A stretch of DNA of 64,000 nucleotides from Citricoccus sp. K5 (GTDB lineage: Bacteria > Actinomycetota > Actinomycetes > Actinomycetales > Micrococcaceae). The stretch is from assembly GCF_902506195.1 (NCBI RefSeq), contig NZ_LR732817.1:2078985-2142984 (forward strand), given 5' to 3'. Position 1 is the first letter of the stretch. Each line of letters opens with the position of its first letter. Positions 44,326 through 52,449 of the stretch are shown here, piece after piece. The position numbers and the translations under genes were made by a program. The notes under the pieces were generated by a model. That model saw only the letters and a program-made list of their open reading frames with translations, was not told the DNA's origin and made no database searches.

Positions 44326-45470
44326 AGTCGGCCCTTTCGCATGATGACAATGAGGAACACGAGGCCGCCGACCAGCTCGATGATGATGGTCACGGCGCCT
44401 TCCGCGTAGAAGATGTTCCGGAGGACGAAGTAGGCCACGGACAGGATCGTGTAGCCGATCAGCACGGCCACGGGCAGGATGAGCCGGTGGTCGTAGGTGT
44501 CCGTGAACTGGTAGGCCAGCGTCGCCACGAGGAAGCCGAGGAACGTCATCGGCCCCACGAGGGAGGTGGTCATGGCCATGAGGATGGCCACCAGGGTCAG
44601 CACGATCATGGTCTCGCGCTTGTGGTTCAGCCCCAGGTTGTTGGTGGCGTCCTGGCCCAGCGACATCACGTTCAGCCGCCGCGCCCGGATGAATAGCACG
44701 GCCGCGCACACCACCACGATCGGGATGGCGTACGGCAGGTACTCGGTCTGGGCGTTGGAGATGTTGCCGAACAGCCGTGCGGTCAGCACGTCGAACTCGT
44801 TGGGATCCAGCACGCGCTGCATGAACGTGGACAGCGCGCCCAGCCCACCGCCGAGCACCACGCCCACCAGCAGCATGATGTGCATGTTGCCGAAGCGCCC
44901 GGACAGCAGCCACGAGTACAGCAGCACGGCGAAGACCACCATGAGCCCGGCCTGCAGGAAGAACTGCGGCAGCCCGACCACCATGGTCACACCGGCCACA
45001 CCGAAGAAGAACACGGCGGCGGTCTGCACCACCGTGTACAGGGACTCGAAGCCCATGATCGAGGGGGTGATGATGCGGTTGTTCGTGGCGGTCTGGAAGC
45101 TCACCGTCGCCACGGCCTGGCACACGGCGACCACCAGCATCACCACGATCGACTCCACGCGCAGCTTCGCGATGATCCAGAATCCCTCGGATCCGGGTGG
45201 CATGGGGTTGTCCCACGCGAGGTTGCCGTAGGTCGCCAGCGCCGCGAGCACCAGTAGCCCGCCCACCAGCCAGAGGTAGCGACGGCGGTGCTTGGGCTCC
45301 CCGAAGGGCCCGGACTGGCGCTGGGGACGGCTTCGCTGCGCCGAATCCCCGGGCCCGACGCCGGCCGGTGCCTCGGCCGGCGCGGGACCGTGCGCTTCGG
45401 CCGGGTCAGTCACCGAACCGGTGGCCGGTGCGGTCAGGATCCGACCGTCGGAGGAGGTGTTCTCAGACAT
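44322..45470 (-). CDS. Iron-siderophore ABC transporter permease (FecCD family)
   Basis: This 382-residue protein has a Pro/Ala-rich cytoplasmic N-terminus (about 1-65) and nine to ten helices. Family strings include LFGNISNAQTEYLPYAIP and SLGQDATNNLGLNHKRETM, and GPMTFLGFLVATLAYQF is the ATPase-coupling region. It overlaps the upstream permease gene by eight bases. Together they make the heterodimeric channel. Confidence 0.92.
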   Translation of the reverse strand: MSENTSSDGRILTAPATGSVTDPAEAHGPAPAEAPAGVGPGDSAQRSRPQRQSGPFGEPKHRRRYLWLVGGLLVLAALATYGNLAWDNPMPPGSEGFWIIAKLRVESIVVMLVVAVCQAVATVSFQTATNNRIITPSIMGFESLYTVVQTAAVFFFGVAGVTMVVGLPQFFLQAGLMVVFAVLLYSWLLSGRFGNMHIMLLVGVVLGGGLGALSTFMQRVLDPNEFDVLTARLFGNISNAQTEYLPYAIPIVVVCAAVLFIRARRLNVMSLGQDATNNLGLNHKRETMIVLTLVAILMAMTTSLVGPMTFLGFLVATLAYQFTDTYDHRLILPVAVLIGYTILSVAYFVLRNIFYAEGAVTIIIELVGGLVFLIVIMRKGRL

Positions 45471-46536
45471 GCGTGCGCCTCCTGACGAGCAGACCGATGA
45501 AGACGACGGCGCCCACCACCCCGAGGATCAGGGAGACCGGGACCTCGAACGGCATGATGACCACGCGGCCGACGATGTCGCACACCATGACCACCCAGAT
45601 GCCCACGAGGCAGACCCAGGGAAGGTTGGTACGCAGATTGTCCCCGCGGAACATGGAGACCACGTTGGGCACGATCAGCCCGAGGAAGGGCAGGGCACCG
45701 ATCACCACGGTGACCACGCCGGTGACGATCGCGATCATGGAGACGCCGGTCAGCAGCACCATGTTGTAGTTCAAACCGACGTTGGTGGCGATGTCCTTGC
45801 CGAGGCCGGCCACGGTGAACCGGTCGGCCAGGAGGAAGATGAGAATGCCGACGGCCAGCACGATGAAGAGCAGCTCATACCGGCCGCGCACCACCCCGGT
45901 GAAGGAGCCGGCGAACCAGATGCCCAGCTGCTGGAGCATGTCCGTCTGCAGGGCGAGGTAGGTGGAGACGGCCCCGACCACGGCGCCGAGCATGATGCCG
46001 ATGATGGGCACGATCAGCGAGGACTTCAGCGTCACCCGCTGCAGGAAGAGGAAGAAGACCATGGTGCCGATGAAGGCGAAGAGGATCGAGCCGAGCATGC
46101 GGTCGAAGATCGTGGCACTGGGGACCACCAGCATGGTCACGAGCAGCCCGAGGCCGGCCCACTCGGTGGTGCCCGTGGTGGTCGGCTCCACGAAGCGGTT
46201 CTGAGTCATCAGCTGCATGACGAGCCCGGACATGGCCATGGCCGCGCCGGCGAGCACCAGGGCGATGGTCCGTGGGACGCGGGTGATGAAGAACATCTCC
46301 CAGCCACCCTCGGCAGTGGCGATGTCGTAGACGCCGACGAACAGCGAGGCGACGATCAGGCCCAGGGTCAGGACCACCCCGATGAGCAGCGGCCCCGCGG
46401 TGCGCCACGGCCGGCGGCCGGTTCCGCTTGCCTCCGGGGGCAGGCCGTCATGGCCCCCGGGATGGACGGTCTGATAGTCGGCGCCCAGCGGGGCCGTCTG
46501 GGCCTCCGGGTTCCGGTGTTCGTATGGTGCTGTCAC
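45463..46536 (-). CDS. Iron-siderophore ABC transporter permease (FecCD family)
   Basis: This is a 357-residue protein with nine to ten helices. VPRTIALVLAGAAMAMSGLVMQLMTQNRFVEP is the FecCD N-terminal signature, and GLGKDIATNVGLNY and GALPFLGLIVPNVV follow later. It is the first permease of the operon, 189 bases after the binding-protein gene across a strong hairpin. Confidence 0.92.
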   Translation of the reverse strand: MTAPYEHRNPEAQTAPLGADYQTVHPGGHDGLPPEASGTGRRPWRTAGPLLIGVVLTLGLIVASLFVGVYDIATAEGGWEMFFITRVPRTIALVLAGAAMAMSGLVMQLMTQNRFVEPTTTGTTEWAGLGLLVTMLVVPSATIFDRMLGSILFAFIGTMVFFLFLQRVTLKSSLIVPIIGIMLGAVVGAVSTYLALQTDMLQQLGIWFAGSFTGVVRGRYELLFIVLAVGILIFLLADRFTVAGLGKDIATNVGLNYNMVLLTGVSMIAIVTGVVTVVIGALPFLGLIVPNVVSMFRGDNLRTNLPWVCLVGIWVVMVCDIVGRVVIMPFEVPVSLILGVVGAVVFIGLLVRRRTHV

Positions 46537-46622
46537 TGGTGTCCCTGTCGGGGTCAGCCGGAGGTGGCGTTCCCTCGTCGTGCCTCGGTGGTCGGATGAC
46601 CCCTCGGCGCTTCACGGCTCAG

Positions 46623-46668
46623 CCCGGATGCGCCGGGCGGGCGGTTGAGCCCGCCCGTCACATCCGGG
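46623..46668 (-). terminator. Nested hairpin between binding-protein and permease genes
   Basis: The outer arms CCCGGATG/CATCCGGG and inner arms CGGGCGGGC/GCCCGCCCG pair perfectly around a six-base loop, with 3-base side bulges. Its intra-operon place fits partial termination or RNA stabilization that favours the binding protein over the permeases. Confidence 0.7.
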
Positions 46669-46725
46669 CCGAATGGTGTTGATCTCCTGGTTGACGTGGC
46701 CGTTTTCGTGCCACGCCCGGAAGGA

Positions 46726-47763
46726 TCAGGCGCCGAAGGCCTCGGCGAGCTCGGTGAGGAAGGTGGTGTAGTTCTGGATGTCCTCGTGCACGTAGAAGTC
46801 CTCCGGCAGGTAGACGATGTTGCCTTCCTTCACCGCGGTGACGTTCTGCAGCGCCTCGGAGCCCTCGATCAGCTCGGCGGCCGGCTGGTAGCCCTCCTCC
46901 TCGGAGGAGGAGGTGGCGGCGTCGCGGTCCATGACCAGGAGCCAGTCCGGGTTGGCCTCGGCGATGGCCTCCACGGAGATGTCATCACCCTGGTGGTTGG
47001 TGGAGCCCTCACGCTCCAGCGCGGGGGTCAGCCCGAGCATGTCGAACACCGGGCCGATGGCGCGGCCGGTGGACGGGGCGGCGTAGGAGAGGTCGCCGCC
47101 GGTGGCGATGAGCCCGACGACGGTCTGCTCGGCATCGTAGGCACCCTTGGCCTCTTCGATGGCCGCGTCGAAGTCGGCGACCAGGGCCTCGGCCTCAGCC
47201 TGCTTGGCGAAGATGTCACCCAGCAGGGTGGTCTGGCGGCGCAGCTCGCTCTCCAACGGCTCACCCTCCACCACGTTGGTGTCGAGGAAGGCGGCGTCAC
47301 CGATCAGCGGCTTGATCGCCTCGGTCTGGCCGGAGAAGCGCTGCCCGTTCAGGACCAGGTCCGGCTCGGCCTCAACGAAGCCCTCCATGTTGGGCTCGCG
47401 ATGGCTGCCCAGGTCGATGATCGAGTCGTCGGACGGGTAGTCCACGGTACCCTCGTTCATCAGGCCCAGCGGGGCGGCGGACAGTTCCACGCCCCAGTCC
47501 TCGAGGGTGCGGAAGATGCGGTTGTCCGTGGCGATGATCGAATCGGCGGACTCGATGGTCACCTGGTTGCCGGCCATGTCCTCGATCTCCAGCGGGAAGG
47601 ACTGCGCTTCAGCGCTGGCGCCGGCCGAGCCCGAGGCGCTCGAGGAGGCGGAGGCCGAGCTGTCAGTGGTCTCGGCTTCAGAACCGCCACCGCAGGCGGT
47701 GAGGGCGAGGGCGGCAGTGGTCACCAGGGCGGCCAGGCCGAGGCGTCGATTCGTGATCTGCAT
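46726..47763 (-). CDS. Iron-siderophore substrate-binding lipoprotein
   Basis: This is 345 residues from ATG 47763 (AAGGAG upstream). The signal peptide ends in lipobox LTAC near residue 25, then a Ser-rich linker. The Fe/B12 periplasmic-binding fold follows, with DNRIFRTLEDWG, a helical backbone and the DFYVHEDIQNY end. It captures the ferric siderophore at the cell surface. A DtxR-type iron box lies about 80 bases upstream, so the operon is probably iron-repressed. Confidence 0.92.
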   Translation of the reverse strand: MQITNRRLGLAALVTTAALALTACGGGSEAETTDSSASASSSASGSAGASAEAQSFPLEIEDMAGNQVTIESADSIIATDNRIFRTLEDWGVELSAAPLGLMNEGTVDYPSDDSIIDLGSHREPNMEGFVEAEPDLVLNGQRFSGQTEAIKPLIGDAAFLDTNVVEGEPLESELRRQTTLLGDIFAKQAEAEALVADFDAAIEEAKGAYDAEQTVVGLIATGGDLSYAAPSTGRAIGPVFDMLGLTPALEREGSTNHQGDDISVEAIAEANPDWLLVMDRDAATSSSEEEGYQPAAELIEGSEALQNVTAVKEGNIVYLPEDFYVHEDIQNYTTFLTELAEAFGA

Positions 47764-47840
47764 GCGAGTGGAACTCCTTGGGAAGTGCAGTGCTGCGAGC
47801 GCAGGCGTGGCGGAGACATCCTCGTCCCCGGTCCCCTGCA

Positions 47841-47859
47841 TTTGGTAAGCCTAACCTTA
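47841..47859. promoter_or_regulatory. DtxR/IdeR-type iron box
   Basis: TTTGGTAAGCCTAACCTTA, read on the minus strand, matches the 19-bp box TTAGGTTAGGCTAACCTAA at about 15-16 positions. It sits 77 bases before the binding-protein ATG, at the expected promoter. Confidence 0.8.
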
Positions 47860-47924
47860 GGTGATTAGGTCACGCACTTCGTCGCTTATTGCGGCTACAT
47901 GTCGGGAAGTGATGCAGATCTCAC

Positions 47925-49817
47925 TCAGCAACCGGTGCCGGCGGGCCAGTCCCCCACCTCGACGGGCAATGCCCCGGGCGCCTCGGCCTCGCCGGTCAGG
48001 ACGGCCACCAAGGCTTCGAAAGCGCCGGGGGTGCGGCCGTACAGCGCGACCTTCGCGCCGCCGTCGGGCACCGAGGACCGGTCCAGGCCGAACGGCGCGT
48101 CCAGGGCGACCACCACGTCCCCCTGGCCGGACCCGCGAGCGCTGCCGACGAGGGTCACCACGGGGCCGGCGCCCACCGTGAGCCCGGCGGCCTCAGCGGC
48201 CTCGGCCAGCCGGGCACGGTCGATCTCGTTGCCGCCGGTGACCTGCAGGGAGTCCTCCACCAGCGGTGCGCCGCAGGCGCCGTCCACCACGGTGATGGCC
48301 GCCGCGGACAGGTCCCGGGAGACCTGCTCCGGGCCGGCCCCTGTCCCGCTCTTCGTCCCGTTCTCCGTCCCGTTCTCTGTCCCGTTCATGGTCCCGACGC
48401 CGGCCTGCTGCTTCTCCTCGTCCGTCGCCTCCTCGAGTTCCTGCGCCAGATGATCCCGCCACATCAGCATGGTCACCACCCGCTCGGCGGCCTTCTCCAG
48501 GCGCTCGGCCGGGACCTCGCCGGCGTCCACCGCCTCGACCAGGGCGTCCCGGGCCCCCGGCAGATCGGAGGGCATCAGCAGCAGGTCGGCGCCGGCCGCC
48601 AGCGCCCGGACCGGGGCCTCGTTCGCGCCGTACCGCTCCACGAGGGCGCCCATGTTCAGTGCGTCGGTCACCACGACGCCGGCATACGGCTCCGCGTCCG
48701 AGCCCGCCACGCCACGCAGGGCCTCATAGGCGGGTGCGGACACCGAGGACGGAACGTCCGGCTCCAACTCGGGCACGATGACGTGCCCCATCATCACCAT
48801 CGGAGTGTACTGGTCCCCACCCAGCAGCTCCCGGAACGGCAGCCAGTCACGGGCCTCCAGGTCCGCCACGGAGGCGTCCTGCACGGGGGCGGTCACGTGG
48901 GAGTCATCCGTGACGGAGCCGTGGCCCGGGAAGTGCTTCGGCGCGGGCAGCACCCCGGCGTGCAGCAACCCGGCGGTGGCCGCGGTGCCGAGCGTGGACA
49001 CGGTCTCCGGGTCGGAGGAGAACGACCGTGCGCCGATGGCCGGATCGCCCGCGCCGATCGTCACGTCCACGCTCGGTGCGAAGTCCAGCGTGAAACCCAG
49101 CTCCGCCAGCTGGGCGCCCATCAGGGCGTGGCCGTCGGTGGCGAGCTGGGCTGCGGTGTCCTCGCCCTCGCTCTCGCCCTCGCCACCGTCCTCACCGTCG
49201 GCGCCCTCCGCACCCGCCATCCCGGCGGCTGCGGCTCCGTAGCTCATCGGCGTGGGCCACTCCACCAGCGGCTCCTTGATCCGGGCCACGAGCCCGCCCT
49301 CCTGGTCCACGCTGATGATCCCGGTCCAGTCCCGGTTCGCGCTCAGCGCCTCCTGGGTCTCGGCCAGTCGCGTCTTGAGGGCTTCCACACCATGGGTGCC
49401 GTCCGCGGCCACCGGGACGGCGTCTCCCATGACGATGATCCCGCCCAGGTTCAGCTCCTCGATCGAGGCCGGATCGGTCCCCGCCGCCCCAAGCTGGCCG
49501 ACCAGGACCTGCCCGGCCATCTCGGCGGTCTCCATTCCGGCCACGGCTTCAGCCGCGGCCGCCTCCAGGTCCGCCGAGGGACCATCCAGGGCCAGCTCCA
49601 GGGCGCTGGGTTCTGGTTGACCCGCTCCCCCGGCACCCCCGGTGCCGTCCGTGCCGGAGCCGGGGGCCGGCGTCGTGCCCCCGCTGCTGCCGTCCGGGCC
49701 GGCGGGCGTGGTGCAGGAGGTGAGCGTCAGTGCCGCAGCCAGGACAGCGGTCAGGACAGCGGTCAGGACAGCCGTGGGAGCAGCGGCGGACGGGCGCGGG
49801 CGGGATGAGGTCTTCAC
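47925..49817 (-). CDS. Glycoside hydrolase family 3 lipoprotein (NagZ-like)
   Basis: This is 630 residues from GTG 49817, which is six bases after a TACGAT box (leaderless). The signal peptide carries three TAVL repeats and lipobox LTSC. The GH3 domain shows SVDQEGGLVARI, DFAPSVDV, and KHFPGHGSVTDDSHV with the catalytic His/Asp dyad. VVTDALNMGAL carries the nucleophile Asp. Such enzymes release N-acetylglucosamine from cell-wall fragments. A repeat (NGTENGTENGT) precedes a C-terminal second domain of about 150 residues. It is longer than minimal NagZ. Confidence 0.88.
   Translation of the reverse strand: MKTSSRPRPSAAAPTAVLTAVLTAVLAAALTLTSCTTPAGPDGSSGGTTPAPGSGTDGTGGAGGAGQPEPSALELALDGPSADLEAAAAEAVAGMETAEMAGQVLVGQLGAAGTDPASIEELNLGGIIVMGDAVPVAADGTHGVEALKTRLAETQEALSANRDWTGIISVDQEGGLVARIKEPLVEWPTPMSYGAAAAGMAGAEGADGEDGGEGESEGEDTAAQLATDGHALMGAQLAELGFTLDFAPSVDVTIGAGDPAIGARSFSSDPETVSTLGTAATAGLLHAGVLPAPKHFPGHGSVTDDSHVTAPVQDASVADLEARDWLPFRELLGGDQYTPMVMMGHVIVPELEPDVPSSVSAPAYEALRGVAGSDAEPYAGVVVTDALNMGALVERYGANEAPVRALAAGADLLLMPSDLPGARDALVEAVDAGEVPAERLEKAAERVVTMLMWRDHLAQELEEATDEEKQQAGVGTMNGTENGTENGTKSGTGAGPEQVSRDLSAAAITVVDGACGAPLVEDSLQVTGGNEIDRARLAEAAEAAGLTVGAGPVVTLVGSARGSGQGDVVVALDAPFGLDRSSVPDGGAKVALYGRTPGAFEALVAVLTGEAEAPGALPVEVGDWPAGTGC
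48343..48396. repeat. 12-bp tandem repeats inside the GH3 gene
   Basis: About four and a half units of GTCCCGTTCTCC-type sequence encode Asn-Gly-Thr-Glu repeats on the minus strand, forming a polar linker between the GH3 domain and the C-terminal domain. Confidence 0.7.
49741..49776. repeat. 12-bp tandem repeats in the GH3 signal peptide
   Basis: AGGACAGCGGTC is present twice exactly and a third time in degenerate form, encoding Thr-Ala-Val-Leu units within the hydrophobic core of the signal peptide. In-frame slippage would lengthen or shorten that core. Confidence 0.7.
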
Positions 49818-49823
49818 CTGACC

Positions 49824-49829
49824 ATCGTA
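49824..49829 (-). promoter_or_regulatory. Leaderless -10 box of the GH3 gene
   Basis: TACGAT on the minus strand lies six bases before GTG 49817. Confidence 0.45.
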
Positions 49830-49918
49830 GGGATCCCTGCCCGGCCCTTCGCCCCCCCGCTCATCCCTCACTTGTTCCTCACCTGCCTGTCTGGCCGAGA
49901 GAGCCCGGTCTGGAGTTC

Positions 49919-49924
49919 TAGGAT
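49919..49924 (+). promoter_or_regulatory. Leaderless -10 box of the YbdK-type ligase gene
   Basis: TAGGAT lies six bases before ATG 49931. The divergent GH3 gene has the same arrangement, so the 113-base gap holds two back-to-back leaderless promoters. Confidence 0.5.
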
Positions 49925-49930
49925 GAGTCC

Positions 49931-51151
49931 ATGAACCTTCCCTTCGCACGGTCCGAACAGTCCACCCTGGGCCTCGAATGGGAGCTGGCGCTGGTGGGCG
50001 CCACCGACGGCACGCTGAAGCCGGTAGCAGACGAGGTGCTGGCCGGAGTCGCGGACCAGGCGGAGCTGCACCTCGGGCAGGAGCACCCGCACGTCAAGCC
50101 CGAGCTGCTGCTGAACACGGTGGAGCTCGTCACGGACGTGTGCCACTCGGTGTCCGAGGGGGTCGGCCAGCTGCGCGATTCGGCCCGCACGGTCCGGCAG
50201 GTCACCGATCCCATGGGTGTGGACCTGTACTGCCAGGGCTCGCACCCGTTCGCGGAGCCGACCCTGGAGCGGGTCACCCCGGCGGACCGCTACGGCAAGA
50301 TGATCGACCGGACGCAGTGGTGGGGCCGGCAGATGCTGATCTACGGGGTGCACGTGCATGTGGGGTTGGATGATGTGCGCAAGGCCATGCCCGTGGTGGA
50401 CGGGCTCGTGAACTACGTGCCGCACTTCCTGGCGCTGTCCGCATCCAGCCCCTTCTGGGCGGGCGTGGACACCGGTTACCAGTCCCAGCGGACCCTGATG
50501 TTCCAGCAGCTGCCCACGGCCGGGCTGCCGTTCCAGTTCCGTGAGTGGTCCGGGTTCGAGCAGTGCGTGGCGGACCTGACCAAGACCGGTGTGATCGACG
50601 ACGTCACGGAGTGCCGCTGGGACGTGCGCGCCGTGCCGCGACTGGGCACCGTGGAGATGCGCGTGTGCGACGGCGTGGCGACCCTCGAGGAGATGGGTTC
50701 GATCGCGGCCCTGACCCAGTGCCTGGTGCAGGACTTCTCCGACACCCTGGAGGCGGGCGGCACCATCCCCACCATGCCGCCGTGGCACGTGCAGGAGAAC
50801 AAGTGGAGGGCCGCCCGCTACGGCCAGGACGCCATCATCATCCTGGACGCGGCCGGCGAGGAGACACTCGTCTCCGAGCACCTGCGCGCCGAGCTGACCC
50901 GGCTCGCGCCCGTGGCCGAACGGCTCGGCTGCTCGGCCGAGCTGGCCGGCGTGGAGGACATCCTCGCCGGCGGCGGCGCGGCGGCGCACCAGCGGCGGGT
51001 GGCCGCGGCGGTGGAGACTGCCAGCGGTGTCGGTAGTGCGGAAGGTGCCGGGCCCGCGTCGGGCACGGACGTGGTGCACGACGCCGGCGCTCCCCTGCGC
51101 GCGGTCGTCGCCGATGCAGTGGCCCGGACGCGGGTGTCGATCGGGGGCTAG
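49931..51151 (+). CDS. Carboxylate-amine ligase, YbdK family (glutamate-cysteine ligase type 2)
   Basis: This 406-residue protein begins with the ATP-grasp-like GCS2 signature TLGLEWELALVG. It continues with PELLLNTVELVTDVC, YGVHVHVGLDD and RLGTVEMRVCDG, the conserved substrate and metal residues of the YbdK family. The enzyme joins glutamate and an amine with ATP; the exact substrate is uncertain, because actinobacteria make mycothiol or ergothioneine rather than glutathione. The stop TAG shares the CTAG with the convergent gene's stop. Confidence 0.9.
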   Translation: MNLPFARSEQSTLGLEWELALVGATDGTLKPVADEVLAGVADQAELHLGQEHPHVKPELLLNTVELVTDVCHSVSEGVGQLRDSARTVRQVTDPMGVDLYCQGSHPFAEPTLERVTPADRYGKMIDRTQWWGRQMLIYGVHVHVGLDDVRKAMPVVDGLVNYVPHFLALSASSPFWAGVDTGYQSQRTLMFQQLPTAGLPFQFREWSGFEQCVADLTKTGVIDDVTECRWDVRAVPRLGTVEMRVCDGVATLEEMGSIAALTQCLVQDFSDTLEAGGTIPTMPPWHVQENKWRAARYGQDAIIILDAAGEETLVSEHLRAELTRLAPVAERLGCSAELAGVEDILAGGGAAAHQRRVAAAVETASGVGSAEGAGPASGTDVVHDAGAPLRAVVADAVARTRVSIGG

Positions 51152-52449
51152 GATGCCGTCTCGGGTCCTGTGCCCTGCAACAACTGACGCTGATAGGGGC
51201 CCGGGACGAAGCCCGCCAGATCGGGCATCAGCAAGGTGAAGAGCTGGGCTCCTTGGATCGGGCGCACCGTCACATCGTCAGCACCGGCGGGCGTCACCAG
51301 GTAGGTACCCAGGGAACCGGCGTTCAGGATCATCAGTGGCAGGATGGACGCAGGAGTACGAGAACGGTCTGACTCCACGAGCCATAGGCCGAACCCCTCG
51401 TGGGCCCACAGGTCTTGCCAGCGCTGATGACCGGCCAGGCGTGTTGGCAGCGGATACCCCGAGTCCATGGAGCGCCGGACCAGGTCACTGAGGGAGACCA
51501 GTTCCTGCTCGAGTCGGCCGGAGAAGGCTGGTACGACACCCATGGCGCGGAACATCATCTCACCACCTCGAGTGGCCGAGACCGTTCCGATCCGAGCCGA
51601 TGAGCACCCCTTCGGAACCACCACGACCGTGGCATCCGACTGGCGTGAGAGTTCGAGCCGAACCTGCCGGCCCTCGCCGCTGAACGCTGTGAGACTAGCG
51701 GTGTCTTCGGGCCCCTGAAGGATACTGGCCACCCGTGATGCCCATCGTCCCCAACGCAACCCGTCCCCGTCGCTCAAGCCGAGCTCCGTGGCTTGGTAGG
51801 TGGCCTCGGAGTGCAGACGTCCCCAGGACTTACCTTCGGGGTGATGGCGAAGCAACTCCAGCAGAGGACCCTGGATCACGGCCAACGGCACCGCATCCCA
51901 TCCGTCCGACTCGGCGAAGCCATCCGAGGGATCGCCGGTGGTGGCGGCTACTGGCCTGTCATCCATGCGCAGGAACTCGTCCTCGGGGCCGCCACGTCCC
52001 AAGGCAGGCTCCCAGTCTCCAGGAAGGCGCCCGACGAGAGTGTCCAGGATCGAGTCCATCAGGGGAAGGTCCTCCAGGCCCAGGGTGGCGATGACGCACA
52101 GGACCGGGTCGTCATTCCAGACATCCACGGTGGCCGAGCCGGTACCGTCCGGGTCCGGCCAGAGCATCCAGCGGATCTCGGCCGCAGCCGATGACCCGTT
52201 GACGGTGGCGGCGCGCAGGAAGCGGAACCCGAACCAGGCGCCCTCGCGCCAGTGGTCCATGCCCACTGGCCACGCACCGTGGTCTTGAGTACGGCGGAGA
52301 TCGAGGCCGGATCGTGTTCCCTGTCCTTCGCCCCATCGGAACACCATGAGGGTCGGCCGCAAGGGCCGCCCCTCAACACGCGGGAGCATCCCCAGGTCCA
52401 TTCCCGGGAGGGCGATCGTAGTCCAACGCGGTGGGAGGGACAGGGCCAT
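51148..52449 (-). CDS. Hypothetical soluble protein of a WXG-like module
   Basis: This 433-residue protein has no membrane segment or signal peptide. It is rich in Trp and Gly with mixed alpha/beta composition, and I do not recognize a family. The ATG at 52449 overlaps the previous gene's stop as TGATG, so it is translationally coupled to the 483-residue protein. By position it could be an immunity protein or secretion chaperone for that protein; this is inference. Base composition is visibly more AT-rich than the neighbours. Confidence 0.65.
   Translation of the reverse strand: MALSLPPRWTTIALPGMDLGMLPRVEGRPLRPTLMVFRWGEGQGTRSGLDLRRTQDHGAWPVGMDHWREGAWFGFRFLRAATVNGSSAAAEIRWMLWPDPDGTGSATVDVWNDDPVLCVIATLGLEDLPLMDSILDTLVGRLPGDWEPALGRGGPEDEFLRMDDRPVAATTGDPSDGFAESDGWDAVPLAVIQGPLLELLRHHPEGKSWGRLHSEATYQATELGLSDGDGLRWGRWASRVASILQGPEDTASLTAFSGEGRQVRLELSRQSDATVVVVPKGCSSARIGTVSATRGGEMMFRAMGVVPAFSGRLEQELVSLSDLVRRSMDSGYPLPTRLAGHQRWQDLWAHEGFGLWLVESDRSRTPASILPLMILNAGSLGTYLVTPAGADDVTVRPIQGAQLFTLLMPDLAGFVPGPYQRQLLQGTGPETAS

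Noticed and set aside
44326..45216. Upstream extension of the siderophore ATPase frame
   Set aside because: It lies within the FecCD permease gene. The GTG overlapping the permease stop is the normal coupled start.
48343..48396. Short tandem repeats as a possible CRISPR array
   Set aside because: The units are 12 bp, contiguous and in frame within the GH3 gene, with no spacers. No CRISPR array or cas gene is visible in the window.
51148..51151. Shared CTAG of two convergent stop codons as a special signal
   Set aside because: TAG read on each strand overlaps in CTAG. It is compact but likely a chance consequence of close convergent genes.
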